Assembly: GCF_002705925.1 (NCBI RefSeq)
Contig: NZ_NKRE01000001.1
Span: 1,573,330 to 1,637,329, forward strand
Origin: Mycobacterium ostraviense
Lineage (GTDB): Bacteria; Actinomycetota; Actinomycetes; Mycobacteriales; Mycobacteriaceae
Direction: 5' to 3'
DNA: 64,000 bases
Part shown: positions 62,344-64,000 of the stretch, one piece after another
How the letters are laid out: every line of letters starts with the position of its first letter
How positions within the stretch are numbered: the first letter of the stretch is position 1
Position numbers and translations under genes: made by a program
Notes under the pieces: model-generated
Told to the model about the DNA's origin: nothing
Seen by the model: the letters and a program-made list of their open reading frames with translations, nothing else
The model's database searches: none

Positions 62344-63489
62344 TCAGGCGGCGCTCGGCAGCGGCCCGCCGGTGTAACGCGCCACGACCGGGCCCACGAT
62401 CGCCATGATGAAGACGTACGACGTCGCCAACGCCGCCACCGTGGGGATCGACGCGCCGACCAAACCGATGATGATCAGTGAGAACTCGCCTCGAGCGATC
62501 AGCGCGGTGCCCGCGCGCAACTGGCCGCGCCGTGCCACGCCGTCACGGCGGGCGGCGTACATCCCGGTCAGCACCTTGGTCGCGGCGGTCAGCGCGGCCA
62601 GGACGACGGCCACCGGAAGCATCGGAAGCAGCTCCTTGGGGCCCACCGATAACCCGATCGCCAGGAAGAAGATCGCGGCGAACAGATCGCGCAGCGGACC
62701 CAGGACCCTGCGCGCCCGGTCGGCCGTTTCCCCGGTCAGGGTCAGGCCCACCAGGAACGCGCCGACCGCAGCGGATGCGTGCAACGACTCGGCCAGCGCC
62801 GCGACCAGCAAGGTGATGCCCAAGATCCGCAGCAGCAGTTGCTCGGAGTCGGGATGCGCCACCAGGCGGCCGACGTGATGACCCCAGTAGTAGGACGCGG
62901 CGAACGCCGCGACAAGGGCGCCGATCGCGGCCAGCGTCCCGCCGAGCGCGTCCAGCCAGCTGCCGCGCAATGCCAGCACTGTGAACATCGGCAGGTAGCC
63001 GGCCATCGCGAAGTCTTCGAGCACCAGCACCGACAGCACCGCCGGGGTCTCGCGGTTGCCCAGGCGGCGCAGGTCTTCGAGCAATCTCGCGATGACACCC
63101 GACGACGAGATGTATGTCACGCCGGCCAGCGCCAGGATGGCAACGCCGTCCAAACCGAGCAGCCAGCCGGCCACCGCACCGGGCGTGGCGTTGAGGACGA
63201 TGTCGACACCCGCCGACGGCAGATGATGACGCAGGCTGCTGGCGAATTCGGTCACAGAGAACTCCAGACCCAAGGTCAGCAACAGCAACACAATGCCAAT
63301 GGGTGCGCCGGTGCTGACGAAGTCAGCGGCGGCGGCCACCGGCAGCATGCCGCCCTTACCCAGCGCGAGACCCGCCAAAAGATAGACCGGGATCGGCGAC
63401 AATGCGAACCTACGGGCAAGGGCGCCGAGCAGGGCAAGCATGACCAAGAGGGCGCCGAGTTCGAATAGCAGCGCCTCCGAAACATCCAC
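62344..63489 (-). CDS. kefB: Cation:proton antiporter (KefB-type, CPA2)
   Basis: A 381-residue CPA2 antiporter with about 11-12 membrane helices and the family's GLTLTGETADRA, AIGLSVGPKELLP and RGEFSLIIIGLVG segments. It lacks the C-terminal TrkA-N domain of E. coli KefB; the regulatory part is encoded by the upstream gene. A GTG start at 63489, four bases after the stop of that gene, is chosen; a frame continuing upstream overlaps it. Corresponds to Rv3236c. Confidence 0.87.
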   Translation of the reverse strand: MDVSEALLFELGALLVMLALLGALARRFALSPIPVYLLAGLALGKGGMLPVAAAADFVSTGAPIGIVLLLLTLGLEFSVTEFASSLRHHLPSAGVDIVLNATPGAVAGWLLGLDGVAILALAGVTYISSSGVIARLLEDLRRLGNRETPAVLSVLVLEDFAMAGYLPMFTVLALRGSWLDALGGTLAAIGALVAAFAASYYWGHHVGRLVAHPDSEQLLLRILGITLLVAALAESLHASAAVGAFLVGLTLTGETADRARRVLGPLRDLFAAIFFLAIGLSVGPKELLPMLPVAVVLAALTAATKVLTGMYAARRDGVARRGQLRAGTALIARGEFSLIIIGLVGASIPTVAALATSYVFIMAIVGPVVARYTGGPLPSAA

Positions 63490-63493
63490 CGGC

Positions 63494-63976
63494 TCAGCCT
63501 TTATTGACGATCTGCCGGACTCCGACAATGCCCTCTTCGGTGCCGATCACAATCAGGACGTCGCGCGCCCGCAGCGTTTCCGCGGGGTCGGGCGAAGCGA
63601 CCACGTCGTTGCCGCGGACGATCGCGACGATCGAGGCGCCGGTGCGGGTGCGGGCGCGGGTGTCGCCCAGCGGCCGGCCGACGAACGGACTCTCGGGCTC
63701 GACCGTGACGTGACCTGCCTCGAGCCCGGGCACCTCGCGGGTCAGCTCGGTGAACCGCTCGGCGATTCTCGGCGCGCCGAGAATCGCGGCCACTGTGTCG
63801 GCCTCTTCGCCGCTGAGGCGGAAGACCGGCCGGCATGCGTCAGGGTCTTCGGCGGTGTACAAGACGATGTCGAAATCGCCGCTGCGCCGGGCGATGATGC
63901 CGATCCGCTCACCCTTGTGGCTGGTGAACTCGTACCGCAGACCGACTCCCGGCAGCAGCACTTCCTTGACATCCAT
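63494..63976 (-). CDS. TrkA-C domain regulatory subunit (KhtT-like)
   Basis: A 160-residue soluble protein. The N-terminal half (VLLPGVGLRYEFTSHKGERIG) matches KhtT-type regulators, and the C-terminal half is a TrkA-C (RCK_C) domain (VTVEPESPFVGRPLGDTRARTR, ASIVAIVRGNDVV, LRARDVLIVIG). Together with the adjacent antiporter it forms a two-gene K+/H+ antiporter system gated by a ligand, like KhtT-KhtU. It matches Rv3237c. The genes are four bases apart. Confidence 0.88.
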   Translation of the reverse strand: MDVKEVLLPGVGLRYEFTSHKGERIGIIARRSGDFDIVLYTAEDPDACRPVFRLSGEEADTVAAILGAPRIAERFTELTREVPGLEAGHVTVEPESPFVGRPLGDTRARTRTGASIVAIVRGNDVVASPDPAETLRARDVLIVIGTEEGIVGVRQIVNKG

Positions 63977-64000
63977 GCCGCCAATACTCGACGAAATGGC

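Overview
The window is 64 kb of high-GC actinobacterial DNA. Its gene order closely follows the Mycobacterium tuberculosis segment Rv3193c to Rv3237c: UPF0182, PDZ/Lon-like, whiB7, uvrD2, mycoredoxin, nudC, adnBA, moeZ, rhlE, entC, whiB1, pdtaS, rshA-sigH, aroA, rsgA, desA3, ppk2, tgs3, kefB. Several genes absent from M. tuberculosis at these places point to a non-tuberculous, probably slow-growing Mycobacterium. The species cannot be fixed from the sequence. No rRNA, tRNA, insertion sequence, prophage or CRISPR array was seen.

Layout. 0-8 kb: membrane and envelope housekeeping genes (UPF0182, PDZ/Lon-like protease), a DUF2342 zincin-like protein, a ThiF-like protein and an AarF-type kinase. 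8-21 kb: stress and DNA repair. This holds whiB7 with a complete attenuator leader, uvrD2, mycoredoxin, a lipoprotein, nudC, a K+ channel and the adnB-adnA helicase-nuclease. 21-23 kb: an island with a J-domain protein, an 18-kDa-antigen type Hsp20 and a small acidic ORF. 23-37 kb: lipV, an alkyltransferase-like protein, moeZ, a DUF3152 putative protease, a TetR regulator, rhlE, a ParA-like ATPase, entC and small conserved genes. 37-42 kb: a lipid-kinase-like gene, whiB1 with a CRP-like site, pdtaS, a biotinyl protein, the 24-residue ribosomal protein bL37, five 58-bp tandem repeats, and rshA-sigH. 43-49 kb: a polyhydroxyalkanoate cassette (acyl-CoA ligase, PhaC synthase, PhaZ depolymerase) with a divergent PucR-type regulator. 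49-53 kb: an SRAP protein, aroA, rsgA, and a decayed HxlR/thiolase locus. 54-56 kb: desA3 and its reductase, each preceded by a shared sequence element. 56.7-58.6 kb: a three-gene thiocyanate hydrolase operon in which the beta and alpha subunits are fused. 58.7-64 kb: ppk2, a full-length tgs3, and kefB with a TrkA-C partner.

The most notable content is the fused-subunit thiocyanate hydrolase operon, the PHA cassette, the whiB7 uORF/attenuator leader, a family of hairpin-forming intergenic repeats at several sites, and the shared element upstream of desA3 and its reductase. The first 147 bases form a 39-bp perfect fold-back of the first gene's own 3' end, which looks like a contig-end artefact. 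Comparisons with M. tuberculosis and with enzyme families are from memory, not from a search.
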